Of a stretch of 9,119 nucleotides of DNA, positions 1-7,434 are shown in pieces. The stretch comes from JABDNZ01 sp964407425. GTDB taxonomy: Bacteria > Gemmatimonadota > Gemmatimonadetes > Longimicrobiales > Gaopeijiaceae. Numbering within the stretch: the first letter of the stretch is position 1; each line of letters opens with the position of its first letter. A model generated the notes under the pieces. It ran no database searches. It was not told where the DNA came from and saw only the letters and a program-made list of their open reading frames with translations. The DNA lies in the NCBI GenBank assembly GCA_964407425.1, contig CAYOVN010000142.1, positions 1-9,119 of the forward strand, read 5' to 3'. The position numbers and the translations under genes are program-made.

Positions 1-874
1 CGTCGGTGACGGGACACACTGCCAGGCAATCCAGGCACCCGGTGCACTCAGGGCTGGTCACCTTCTCCGACAAGGACACGGGGAGTCGGGCCATGCAGGC
101 CTTGTCGCAAAGCCCGCAGTCGACACAGGGGTCGGCGTTTCGGGTGATACGCGTCGGGGAAGCCCAGGAAAAGAACCCAAGGAGGGCACCGTACGGGCAC
201 ATGTACCGACACCAGAAGCCGTGGACAAAAACGGATCCAAGAATCAGCACACCCAGAACCATGGTCCCGGTCTTACTCAGGTCCACGAAGAACAGCCCCA
301 TCTTCACGTCGGCCACACGATTGTAGGGGGACTGGATGAAAGCCTGGAGCTGGTCGGCGGTCATGGAGATGATAGCCCAAAGGAAAAATCCCAGGATCAG
401 GTATTTCAGGCCTCGGAGGGGGATATCCAACCACCGCCAGATCCGGAAGTTTCGGCCGAAGGACCATCGCCCGAACCGGGCCAGGGTCTCCGAGAGGAAG
501 CCGACCGGACACACCCAGGAACAGAACCCCTTTCGGAGCAGGACTGCCATAACCAGGGCCAAAAGAACCAGGACGGTAGCGGCCGGATGGATGGTATTGA
601 GGGTTCCCTGATACGCCCAATCCAGGATCCCCATAAGTCCGCTGATGGGCAGATACCCCTCCACGCCGGGTGGCCGGCTCGGGAGAGGGAGTGAGCCCGC
701 CTGGGCCGCTTGGTAGAATGCGGCGAACTTGATCCCTAAAAGGAGGGAGGTGGTGGCGAAAGCTGCCTGGACCAGGAGCCGGACCCTGTAGGTCCGATCC
801 CCTTTCCTGCCGGTTCGTCCAGCCAACCATCCCCTGAATCCCGGGGCGTCGATTCTCTTCGATGCCTTGGCCAT
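1..874 (-). CDS. Membrane 4Fe-4S binding protein, NapH/CcoG/YccM-like (3' end outside window)
   Basis: This is a polytopic membrane electron carrier of the NapH/MauN/CcoG/YccM group, proteins that pass electrons between the quinone pool or cytoplasm and a partner enzyme. The frame is open from the ATG at 874 to the window edge, giving 291 residues. Hydrophobic segments lie near residues 31-53, 97-113, 157-172 and 204-220. Two CxxxCP motifs follow membrane helices (C118/C122 and C222/C226). Two ferredoxin-type clusters come next: C250, C253, C256, C260 and C277, C280, C283, C287. The motif RPPGVEGYLPIS at 67-78 is typical of this family. No Shine-Dalgarno precedes the ATG; an in-frame GTG at 922 is possible but would place the start inside the Crp-type palindrome. 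The partner enzyme is not in the window, so the exact pathway (nitrate, nitrous oxide, copper or oxidase assembly) cannot be told. The family call is sure; the specific role is unknown. Confidence 0.9.
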   Translation of the reverse strand, partial: MAKASKRIDAPGFRGWLAGRTGRKGDRTYRVRLLVQAAFATTSLLLGIKFAAFYQAAQAGSLPLPSRPPGVEGYLPISGLMGILDWAYQGTLNTIHPAATVLVLLALVMAVLLRKGFCSWVCPVGFLSETLARFGRWSFGRNFRIWRWLDIPLRGLKYLILGFFLWAIISMTADQLQAFIQSPYNRVADVKMGLFFVDLSKTGTMVLGVLILGSVFVHGFWCRYMCPYGALLGFFSWASPTRITRNADPCVDCGLCDKACMARLPVSLSEKVTSPECTGCLDCLAVCPVTD

Positions 875-880
875 GGATAA

Positions 881-886
881 ATAATA
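881..886 (-). promoter_or_regulatory. Putative -10 box (TATTAT), leaderless promoter of the Fe-S protein gene
   Basis: Read on the minus strand, TATTAT is followed by six bases (TTATCC) and then the ATG at 874. With the usual spacing from a -10 hexamer, the +1 would be the A of that ATG, giving a leaderless mRNA. This agrees with the absence of any GGAGG-like sequence upstream. The hexamer at the expected -35 position (CATCTT) is poor, as expected for an activator-dependent promoter. This rests on sequence and spacing only; no transcription data are available. Confidence 0.5.
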
Positions 887-907
887 GGCCCGGACCGGCC
901 GGGAAGA

Positions 908-923
908 TGTGATACGGGTCACA
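908..923 (-). promoter_or_regulatory. Crp/Fnr-family operator, TGTGA-N6-TCACA
   Basis: The plus strand reads TGTGATACGGGTCACA, a perfect match in both half-sites to the Crp consensus core. Its centre at 915.5 lies 41.5 bases upstream of the predicted +1 at 874, the classical class II activation position, where the regulator touches RNA polymerase and replaces the -35 box. The half-site is Crp-like (TGTGA) rather than Fnr-like (TTGAT). The binding protein is not encoded here. The site is about 150 bases upstream of the divergent MgtC-like gene and could affect it too, but the spacing favours the minus-strand gene. Confidence 0.6.
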
Positions 924-960
924 CGAAGAGCGGGCTGCACCCCTGGCGGACGCGGGTCCG

Positions 961-992
961 GGGGGAGAAGGCTCGGTGGCATTAGCTCCCCC
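961..992. repeat. GC-rich inverted repeat in the divergent intergenic region
   Basis: GGGGGAG at 961-967 is complementary to CTCCCCC at 986-992, with an 18-base loop. There is no T-run on either side, so this is not a standard intrinsic terminator. It could be a hairpin in the 5' leader of the plus-strand gene if that transcript starts upstream of it, or chance in G/C-rich sequence. The rest of this gap shows only weak promoter-like words for the plus strand (TACACT at 1000-1005) without a recognisable -35. Confidence 0.25.
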
Positions 993-1055
993 GTCGCCGT
1001 ACACTCTGGACCAATGGGTTCGGCGCCTCGTGGGATTGGACTTAATAACCGTCGC

Positions 1056-1060
1056 GGAGG
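1056..1060 (+). promoter_or_regulatory. Shine-Dalgarno (GGAGG) that decides a TTG start
   Basis: GGAGG ends eight bases before the TTG at 1069, an ideal distance. The nearby ATG at 1062 is only one base from the GGAGG and its frame stops after six codons (TGA at 1080-1082). In the gene's own frame there is a TGA at 1063-1065, so no upstream start is possible. TTG is therefore the best start. Confidence 0.8.
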
Positions 1061-1068
1061 AATGACCC

Positions 1069-2334
1069 TTGACCCAAGCTGACATCCTCTATCGCCTCTT
1101 CATTGCCATCGCCATCGGCCTCCTCATCGGCCTGCAGCGAGAGCATGCCCACCAACAAAGCGGAGAAAAAACCCCGCTTTTCGCCGGGGCCCGGACCTAC
1201 CCCCTGCTGTCCATGGTGGGATTTACCGGCGCCTTCCTCGCTGCAGAAGCAGGCTCGGTTTGGCCCCTTGTCACTTCCCTCCTGCTGGCTGGTGGACTGG
1301 TCGTCGCCGTATACGTCGCCACGGCTTGGCAGGGGGAACTCGGGATGACCAGCGAGGTGGCTGCAGTCCTCACCATGCTGGCCGGGGCTCTCAGCTACTA
1401 CGATCAGCTGGTCTTTGTGCTGGCCCTGGGCGTGACGGTCATGGCCCTCCTGGCCATGCGAGGAGAGATCCACCGCCTTGCAGGCCGGATAACCCAGGAA
1501 GACATCGTCGCCACGCTGAAGTTCGGTATCATCACGGCGGTCGTCCTACCCGTCGTGCCGAGCGCCAGCCTGGGCGCTCCTCCCTTCGACGTGTTGAACC
1601 CCCACAAGATCTGGCTGATGGTGGTCCTGATTTCAGGCATCAGCTTTGTAGGCTATCTGCTCATCAAGGTCGTTGGTGCAAGACGCGGCATCGGTATCAC
1701 CGGATTCCTCGGCGGACTGGTCTCGTCCACCGCGGTGACCCTCAGCTTCTCTCAGCGCAGTAAGGATCAGGCTACTCTGGCGAGGGTCTTCGCCGTGGCG
1801 ATCCTCGTGGCGTGGGCCACCATGTTCGCCCGGGTCATCGCGGAGGTGGCCGTGGTCAACCGAGGCCTCCTCGATCTCGTATGGATCCCGATGGTGGCCG
1901 CGGGGGGCACCGGACTGATATATGCCGCCTTCCTGTTCATGGGACAGTCGTCGGCAGACGAGGAGAGGATGGATTTCTCGAACCCGTTCGAGCTCGGACC
2001 GGCACTGACCTTCGGAGCCCTGTACGCAGTGATATTGTTGGTCGCCAGGGTGGCGCAGATGCAGTTCGGGGACGGAGGGATCTACGTCTCCTCGGTCCTG
2101 GCCGGACTTACCGACGTCGACGCCATCACACTCACCATGGCTGAGTTGAGCCAGCCCGGCGGGGAGGTCACCATCGGCGTGGCCTCGACGGCGGTGACAT
2201 TGGCGGCCATGTCCAACACGGTGGTCAAGGCCGGGATCGTCTTCAGCACAGGAAGCCCCCACCTCCGGAAGGTCGTCCTTCCCGGGTTCCTTCTCATTCT
2301 CGCTGCCGGGCTGGGAGCCACCTTCATCCTCTGA
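1069..2334 (+). CDS. MgtC/SapB-family membrane protein with C-terminal DUF4010
   Basis: This 421-residue inner-membrane protein has two parts. The N-terminal third (about 1-135) is an MgtC/SapB-type domain with the signature GLLIGLQREH at 17-26, the motif GARTYPLLSMVG at 40-51 and four hydrophobic segments. The rest (about 150-421) is DUF4010, with TGFLGGLVSSTAVTLSFS at 211-228, GLTDVDAITLTMAEL at 346-360 and NTVVKAGI at 383-390, and several more membrane segments. MgtC proteins are linked to growth at low magnesium and to control of ATP synthase or ion balance; the biochemical activity of the DUF4010 fusion is not established. The length fits this two-domain family. The gene starts at TTG with GGAGG eight bases upstream and is divergent from the Fe-S protein gene. 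It appears intact. The domain call is confident; transport of a particular ion should not be assumed. Confidence 0.9.
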   Translation: MTQADILYRLFIAIAIGLLIGLQREHAHQQSGEKTPLFAGARTYPLLSMVGFTGAFLAAEAGSVWPLVTSLLLAGGLVVAVYVATAWQGELGMTSEVAAVLTMLAGALSYYDQLVFVLALGVTVMALLAMRGEIHRLAGRITQEDIVATLKFGIITAVVLPVVPSASLGAPPFDVLNPHKIWLMVVLISGISFVGYLLIKVVGARRGIGITGFLGGLVSSTAVTLSFSQRSKDQATLARVFAVAILVAWATMFARVIAEVAVVNRGLLDLVWIPMVAAGGTGLIYAAFLFMGQSSADEERMDFSNPFELGPALTFGALYAVILLVARVAQMQFGDGGIYVSSVLAGLTDVDAITLTMAELSQPGGEVTIGVASTAVTLAAMSNTVVKAGIVFSTGSPHLRKVVLPGFLLILAAGLGATFIL

Positions 2335-2396
2335 GGGTTCGATCCCGGAGAATGCGGTCCGCCTCGCGATACCCATCGAGACCGGTGGAGTCCCCT

Positions 2397-2419
2397 ACTC
2401 TGGACGGATCGCCCAGAGT
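2397..2419. repeat. Perfect 7-bp inverted repeat upstream of the MazF-like gene
   Basis: ACTCTGG at 2397-2403 and CCAGAGT at 2413-2419 are exact complements with a nine-base loop, ending 18 bases before the ATG at 2438. No T-run follows, so it is a poor terminator for the upstream gene. It could be an operator or an mRNA hairpin in the leader of the small gene. The remainder of the 2335-2437 gap shows no strong Shine-Dalgarno or promoter. Confidence 0.35.
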
Positions 2420-2437
2420 CGCATCAGTTTGCACGTC

Positions 2438-3037
2438 ATGCCTACCCTACCGCCTGGCACCGAAGTCGCGATCCGGCCCGAAGCCCTCCGGAGACTCACA
2501 TTCCTCCCTCCGGAGGAGGCGACCATTCTTGTAGCCGTCCACGAGGCCGGGCTCCTGGCCCCCCGTAGCCCTCACACCCAGCTCCTGGGTTTTCTGGAGG
2601 GCGACCTCTGTTGGGCCGGGGCCTTGAGTGAGGCCCTGCTGGACGAAAGGTCCGAAGGCGGTGGGGATCCCCGAATGCTTTTGGGGGAGCTCATCGGAAC
2701 CGGATCAAGAATGTGGGACGTGGTGTGGCCCGGGGATCTCCTTCTGGACCCGCATCGGGGCAGTCTGGCCACCACATATCAGGGAGAGCGCCCCTGGGTG
2801 GTGCTGGGGACCATGGCGGAGGGGGATATTCTCGCGGCCCCTTTGAATGAGGCCGCCAATCCAAAATGGTACACACCAGTTGTCGCCCGGGAGGAGGTCC
2901 TCATGTCAGGGTCCTCCAAGGACGCCCAGCTGGAACTCCCCCACCTTTGGAGCTTCCCCGGATCATTGAGTGCAGTCGGCACGATAGCTCCGGAAGCACA
3001 GGGGCGGATTCTTGAGGATTTGAATAGCTACTACTGA
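2438..3037 (+). CDS. Hypothetical protein, C-terminal half resembling MazF/PemK fold
   Basis: A 199-residue soluble protein with no signal peptide or membrane segment. I do not recognise it as a named family. Residues 96-195 show the order of motifs seen in MazF/PemK toxins: GDLLLDP..G near 99-108, then GERPWVVLG at 116-124 (compare the RPVLVI strand of MazF), then a short strand ILAAPLNE at 131-138, then a stretch ending in VGTIAPEAQGRILEDL at 180-195, like the C-terminal helix region. The usual catalytic Thr/Ser after the third strand is replaced by Asn (PLNE), so ribonuclease activity is doubtful. Residues 1-95 have no match that I can name. ATG at 2438 was chosen; TTG at 2429 is in frame and adds three residues, and neither has a clear Shine-Dalgarno. 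The stop lies 16 bases before the DUF5107 gene, suggesting shared transcription. The coding call is fairly firm; the fold is a by-eye inference. Confidence 0.7.
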   Translation: MPTLPPGTEVAIRPEALRRLTFLPPEEATILVAVHEAGLLAPRSPHTQLLGFLEGDLCWAGALSEALLDERSEGGGDPRMLLGELIGTGSRMWDVVWPGDLLLDPHRGSLATTYQGERPWVVLGTMAEGDILAAPLNEAANPKWYTPVVAREEVLMSGSSKDAQLELPHLWSFPGSLSAVGTIAPEAQGRILEDLNSYY

Positions 3038-3053
3038 GGAAAGAGGCTTCGAA

Positions 3054-6000
3054 ATGCTCCGGTCCCCTCTGTCCCAACTATCGCGATTCATGGTCGAACC
3101 GCAGGCCACTCGCCTGGTCCAGACGCTCCGACTAGTGGCCCTGGCTGCCCTGGTAGGGCCCGGGATGGCCGCGGCCCAGGCCTTACCCGGGCCGGCCCGC
3201 ATCACGGAGGAGATTCGAGTCCTCGAAACCTATCCCTTCTCCGAGCCGAACCCCGTTCCGATCCTGGTCCGGGACGCCCGCCTCTATCCCTATCACTCCT
3301 TCGAAGGATACTCAACCACTTCCCAGCCCCAGGAATGGAAGGTGGTGAAACTCGAGAACGACTACATCGAGGTCTTTGTGCTGCCGGAAGTTGGCGGGAA
3401 GGTCTGGGGGGCCGTGGTGAAGGAAACGGGCCACGAGTTCATCTATCGGAACGAGGTCATGAAGTTCCGGAACATCGCCCTCCGGGGCCCGTGGACCTCC
3501 GGTGGAATCGAGTTCAACTTCGGGGTCATCGGCCACACTCCGGCCACTGCCACGCCCGTGGACTACACCCTTATCGAAAATGATGACGGGAGTGTGAGCT
3601 GTTGGGTGGGAAGCATGGACCTGCCCTCCCGGACACACTGGCGGGTGGAGATCCGCCTCCCGGCCGACCGGGCTTACTTCGAGACCAACGTCCTCTGGTA
3701 CAACCCCACTCCTCTGGAGCAGCCCTACTACAACTGGATGACGGCGGCGGCCTTCGCCCGGGACGACCTCGAGATGTCCATGCCCGGGAACGCCTACCTC
3801 CAGCACTCGGGGCAGGTGGAGACGTGGCCCTTGGACGAAGAGGGTCGCTATTTGCCCCTTTACCGAAACAACACCTTCGAAAGCCACAAATCCTATCATG
3901 TAGTCGGGGAGCTCAACGACTTCTTCGGCGGATACTACCACGACGACGACTACGGGTTCGGCCACTGGGCCCGCCACGAGGACATGCCTGGGCAGAAGCT
4001 CTGGCTCTGGTCCCTGGCCCGTGACGGCGGCGTCTGGGAAGATTTACTGACGGACACAGACGGCCAGTACGTGGAGTTCCAGGCCGGCCGACTCTACGTC
4101 CAGTACTCCCCGGGCACCCACCTGAATCCCATTACCCAGGCCGGTTTCGACCCCATGTCGGCAAGCCGGTGGACGGAAAGCTGGTTTCCCCTGGAGGGGA
4201 TTGGAGGCCTGACCGATGCCTCCAAAGAGGGAGCCATGTTTGTGGAGGAGGAGGGAGGGACTCTCACAATTGGGGTGAACGCTTTCCGGAACATCCAGGA
4301 TACGCTGAAGGTGTGGGTGGACGATGAGTTGGTGCGGGCGACGCCGGTTGATCTGGGCGTACTGGAACCCTTCAAGACCAGCGTGGATCTGGGCGGGCCG
4401 GCCAGCTGGGAGGTCCAGCTCCCCGGCCTGGACCTGGGTTTTGAGTCGTACACGGAGGAGAAGGCTCTCGAATTCCGTCGGTTCGAACGGAACCTGGAGG
4501 CAGTCCCAGCCCTACCGGAAACGGACCAGATGGTGTTCCAGGCCAGGGAGCTTCTGAAGGCGAGACAGTACAGGGAAGCAGGCGATCTCTTCCGGGAGGT
4601 TTGGGATCGGGAGCAATGGAACCGAGAGGCCATGCTCGGCTTGGCGGAGTTGGCCCTCCGGGGTGGTGATGATGCCCTTGGCGCCGTTTGGGCCGGCTTC
4701 GCCCTCCAGCTGGACGCCTACGACGCCAAGGCGAATTTCCTCGCTGGCACAGCCTATCGTGGGGCGGGGATGGACGCCGACGCAATCGACGCCTTCGGCT
4801 GGGCGGCCCGGTCCACCGCGTACAGGTCTGCGGCATACGCCCAGTTGGCCGAAGTCATGATCGGAAAGGGCGACTACCGGGAGGCCGGCCGGTACGCCCG
4901 GTTGGCCATCGACTACGACCGCTACAGCGTTCCGGGATGGCAGGCCCTGGCAGTGATCGGCCGAGAATCCGGAGATGGAGAGCTGGCGATCCAAGCTTTG
5001 GACGAACTCCTGGCCCTTGATCCCCTTCACCATTTTGTGGCGGGGGAGCGGATGCTTGCGGCCAGAACGGGAGCCGGTGGAGAGCCTGATCCGGCTGCCC
5101 TACCCGGCGCAGAATCCATCGTCAAAAGCTTCGGGGGAGAGTACCCGGATCAAATCCTCTTGGAGCTGGCAATCTACTACCACAGGCTCGGCCTCGACTC
5201 CGATGCCCTATGGCTCCTGAGATCCGTTCCGAGAGACGGCCCGGAACCCCTGGTTCACCGGGCCTGGATCGCTAGACTGTCGGACGATCCCTCCCTCCTG
5301 GCAAATCCGGGAGATCCGGCTTTCGAGTTCCCGCATCGAGGGGAAACGTACGAAACCCTCGGATGGGCCGTCCGAAGAAGCGAGCACTGGGTCTGGAAGT
5401 ACCTTCTTGTTCTCCTGCACCAAGCTACGAACAGGGACAGGCAGGCGACCCGACTCTTCGACGAGTTGAGCGATGCTCCCGACTTCGCACCGTACTACGT
5501 GGACCGTGCCCTGTACCTCAACTCCATCCGCGGAGATGATCCGGAGCCGGACCTGCGCCGGGCCGTGGCGTTGGACCCCAACAATCGGATTTTTCACATC
5601 CACCTAATCCAACATCTCCAGGCGGAAGGGGCTTGGGTAGCCGCCCTCCAGGCCGTGGATGAGGCCCAAGCTCAAACCGACAGCGACTTCAACCTGGACC
5701 TCCTGAGGGCCAAGGCCCTCGTGAACCTGGGGCGTGGGTCAGAAGCAGCCGAGATTCTTGCCGAAACCCACGTTCTTCCGTCGGAGAGTGCCAGGGAGAG
5801 CCACCACCTCTGGGCCCAGGCCCACACCGTCGCGGCGTTGAACGCCATCGACGCCGACGAGTTCGAGGGGGCTAAAGAGCATCTGATGCAGGCCCTGGCC
5901 TGGCCCGAGTCCCTGGGGCAGGGCAAACCCTACGAGCCGGAGGAGCGGTTGGTCCGGTTCATTCTGGGCCGAGTGGAAGAGGCCCTGGGCAACGGAGGTG

Positions 6001-6230
6001 CGGCCCGGGAGGCTTTCCAAGCGTACATGACGGCCACCGGGGAGGTGGGGTCTCCGCCCCGGATGCTGGACCTTCTGGCGGTGGGTGCCCTGAGATCTCT
6101 GGGGCGAGCGGAAGAAGCCGAAGCTCTCTCGGCTAAGCTGGCCCCCGAACTCCAAGCTCTCGAGTCCAACCCTCCAGAAAACCTGGATGGCCGTCTGATC
6201 CATCGTGCCCTCGGTCTGGGGATGGGTTGA
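3054..6230 (+). CDS. Secreted DUF5107 and tetratricopeptide-repeat protein
   Basis: A 1058-residue exported protein. A signal peptide spans about 20-43, with hydrophobic core LRLVALAALVGPGMAAA and likely cleavage after AQA at 43; the n-region before it is long, and ATG codon 13 is an alternative start without a Shine-Dalgarno. The ATG at 3054 has AGAGG seven bases upstream. DUF5107, a galactose-mutarotase-like beta-sandwich, covers about 50-400, with LPEVGGKVWGAV at 110-121, GGIEFNFGVIGHTP at 150-163, YYNWMTAAA at 225-233, GHWARHEDMPGQKLWLW at 303-319 and YVEFQAGR at 339-346. A small beta domain follows (about 400-465), then a long alpha-helical TPR region (about 490-1030) with repeat-like helices at 492-520, 558-590 and 594-622. 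PESLGQGKP at 951-959 matches a segment (PENLG.GK) common near the C-terminus of these proteins. The fold suggests carbohydrate binding or processing, but no activity is proven for DUF5107. Size is normal for the architecture. Confidence 0.92.
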   Translation: MLRSPLSQLSRFMVEPQATRLVQTLRLVALAALVGPGMAAAQALPGPARITEEIRVLETYPFSEPNPVPILVRDARLYPYHSFEGYSTTSQPQEWKVVKLENDYIEVFVLPEVGGKVWGAVVKETGHEFIYRNEVMKFRNIALRGPWTSGGIEFNFGVIGHTPATATPVDYTLIENDDGSVSCWVGSMDLPSRTHWRVEIRLPADRAYFETNVLWYNPTPLEQPYYNWMTAAAFARDDLEMSMPGNAYLQHSGQVETWPLDEEGRYLPLYRNNTFESHKSYHVVGELNDFFGGYYHDDDYGFGHWARHEDMPGQKLWLWSLARDGGVWEDLLTDTDGQYVEFQAGRLYVQYSPGTHLNPITQAGFDPMSASRWTESWFPLEGIGGLTDASKEGAMFVEEEGGTLTIGVNAFRNIQDTLKVWVDDELVRATPVDLGVLEPFKTSVDLGGPASWEVQLPGLDLGFESYTEEKALEFRRFERNLEAVPALPETDQMVFQARELLKARQYREAGDLFREVWDREQWNREAMLGLAELALRGGDDALGAVWAGFALQLDAYDAKANFLAGTAYRGAGMDADAIDAFGWAARSTAYRSAAYAQLAEVMIGKGDYREAGRYARLAIDYDRYSVPGWQALAVIGRESGDGELAIQALDELLALDPLHHFVAGERMLAARTGAGGEPDPAALPGAESIVKSFGGEYPDQILLELAIYYHRLGLDSDALWLLRSVPRDGPEPLVHRAWIARLSDDPSLLANPGDPAFEFPHRGETYETLGWAVRRSEHWVWKYLLVLLHQATNRDRQATRLFDELSDAPDFAPYYVDRALYLNSIRGDDPEPDLRRAVALDPNNRIFHIHLIQHLQAEGAWVAALQAVDEAQAQTDSDFNLDLLRAKALVNLGRGSEAAEILAETHVLPSESARESHHLWAQAHTVAALNAIDADEFEGAKEHLMQALAWPESLGQGKPYEPEERLVRFILGRVEEALGNGGAAREAFQAYMTATGEVGSPPRMLDLLAVGALRSLGRAEEAEALSAKLAPELQALESNPPENLDGRLIHRALGLGMG

Positions 6231-6310
6231 TCATGGGGCCCCGTATTCGCGCGCAGGTCGATACAAAAGCGCTTCACGCGCACATTTCCCTTCAAACCTG
6301 GACAGGGACC

Positions 6311-7429
6311 GTGACTAGACTTCGCCTCACCCTCGCTTTCGCTGCTGCCCTCATGTCTCTCTTCGGCGCCGCCTGTACGCCGGATACGGCTCCCGAATCC
6401 GACATGGGTGACCCGGGGCAGGCCATCGGAGAGGTCTTCTCCGACTTCAAGGCGCCGGGATCCCCGGGGGCCACCGTTTTGGTCATTCGACAGGGAGAGG
6501 TAATCCACGCGGAGGGGTACGGCCTGGCGGACCTGGCCAGTGGAGGGGCCCTTTCCCGGACCACGCCGGTCCGCCTCGGGTCGGTGGGAAAACAATTCAC
6601 CTCCATGGCCGTCATGATCCTGGCCGATCGTGGTGAGTTGGCTTTCGAGGATCCGGCTACAAAATGGGTGCCCGAGTTGGAGCGTTTTCCGGGCATCCGC
6701 CTTGAGCATCTCCTTACTCATACCTCCGGCCTGCCCGACTACTACGAGCTTCCGGATGAGAGATTCGAGGCAGTGGCCAACTCGGATGGGGACCCACTCC
6801 TCACCAACGCGGATGCGGTGACTATCTACAAGGAGTGGGGAGAGCCACGCTTCGAGCCGGGGGAGAAGTACGAGTACAGCAATCCAGCCTATGAAGTCCT
6901 GGCCCTCATCGTGGAGCGCATATCCGGACAGAGCTTCAGGGAGTTCCTGATCGAGAATGTCTTCGGGCCCCTCGATATGGAAACAGCCACCGTTCGGGAT
7001 CGGCCCGAGGTCGTGATCCCGGATCGGGCAGTAGGGTACCGTCCGGATCCCTCCGGGGACGGTTGGATCGAGAATGACGACCATCTCGCGAATTGGCTTG
7101 TGGGGGCTGGGGGGGTCTACGCGTCGTTGGACGATCTCTTCCGGTGGGACCAGGCCCTGTACACCGACCGTCTGGTGAGTCAGGAGATTCTGGACCTGGC
7201 CTTCTCCCCCACAACCCTCAACGACGGAACGATCTCCGAATATGGGTACGGGTGGAGTGTGAGCGATGTGCTGGGGAATGATGCGATCCACCATGGGGGC
7301 AGTTGGGTAGGATTCCGCTCATCTATCCTCCGCTTCGTCAACGACTCTTTGACCGTCGTCGTTCTCTCCAATGCCAGCGCCAGCGCTGGAGATCTCTCGA
7401 TGGAAGTGGCGAAACTCTTCCTGGATTGA
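6311..7429 (+). CDS. Serine hydrolase lipoprotein, class C beta-lactamase/DD-peptidase family
   Basis: A 372-residue envelope lipoprotein of the Beta-lactamase (class C) superfamily, which includes DD-peptidases, esterases and D-aminopeptidases. From the GTG at 6311 the N-terminus is a compact lipoprotein signal (TRLRLTLAFAAALMSLFGAAC) with lipid-attachment Cys22. All three active-site motifs are present: SVGK at 91-94 (nucleophile Ser91, Lys94), YSN at 189-191, and HGG at 328-330 in the place of KTG. Other family landmarks are LEHLLTHTSGLPDY at 131-144 and GAGGVYASLDDLFRWDQAL at 265-283. The frame extends upstream to ATG 6233 or TTG 6227, the latter overlapping the stop of the DUF5107 gene, but that adds 26-28 polar residues before the signal peptide, and none of the candidates has a strong Shine-Dalgarno. 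The family call is sure. The substrate is unknown; an antibiotic-resistance role is not implied, since HGG-type members are mostly esterases or peptidases. Confidence 0.93.
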   Translation: MTRLRLTLAFAAALMSLFGAACTPDTAPESDMGDPGQAIGEVFSDFKAPGSPGATVLVIRQGEVIHAEGYGLADLASGGALSRTTPVRLGSVGKQFTSMAVMILADRGELAFEDPATKWVPELERFPGIRLEHLLTHTSGLPDYYELPDERFEAVANSDGDPLLTNADAVTIYKEWGEPRFEPGEKYEYSNPAYEVLALIVERISGQSFREFLIENVFGPLDMETATVRDRPEVVIPDRAVGYRPDPSGDGWIENDDHLANWLVGAGGVYASLDDLFRWDQALYTDRLVSQEILDLAFSPTTLNDGTISEYGYGWSVSDVLGNDAIHHGGSWVGFRSSILRFVNDSLTVVVLSNASASAGDLSMEVAKLFLD

Positions 7430-7434
7430 GAACC

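Noticed and set aside
273..1085. A 270-codon minus-strand open frame
   Set aside because: It is a shifted frame over the Fe-S protein gene, rich in Pro/Gly/Arg, without a domain. The correct frame is set by four cysteine motifs and runs off the window edge.
2294..2356. tRNA-like pieces: a GGTTCGATCC T-loop look-alike and acceptor-like arms around it
   Set aside because: The T-stem does not pair, the overall length is about 58 bases, there is no anticodon arm, and the sequence overlaps the end of the MgtC-like gene.
1633..2376. A 247-codon minus-strand open frame
   Set aside because: It is antisense to the DUF4010 half of the MgtC-like gene; the sequence is charged and low-complexity with no domain.
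1003..2405. The nonamer ACTCTGGAC occurring at 1003-1011 and 2397-2405, each upstream of a gene
   Set aside because: Many 9-base words repeat by chance in 9 kb, and only two copies exist here, so it is not evidence of a shared operator.
5930..7294. A 454-codon open frame on the minus strand
   Set aside because: It lies antisense to the end of the DUF5107 gene and most of the serine hydrolase gene, whose motifs are unmistakable. Its translation has no recognisable domain, and long antisense frames are common in GC-rich coding DNA.
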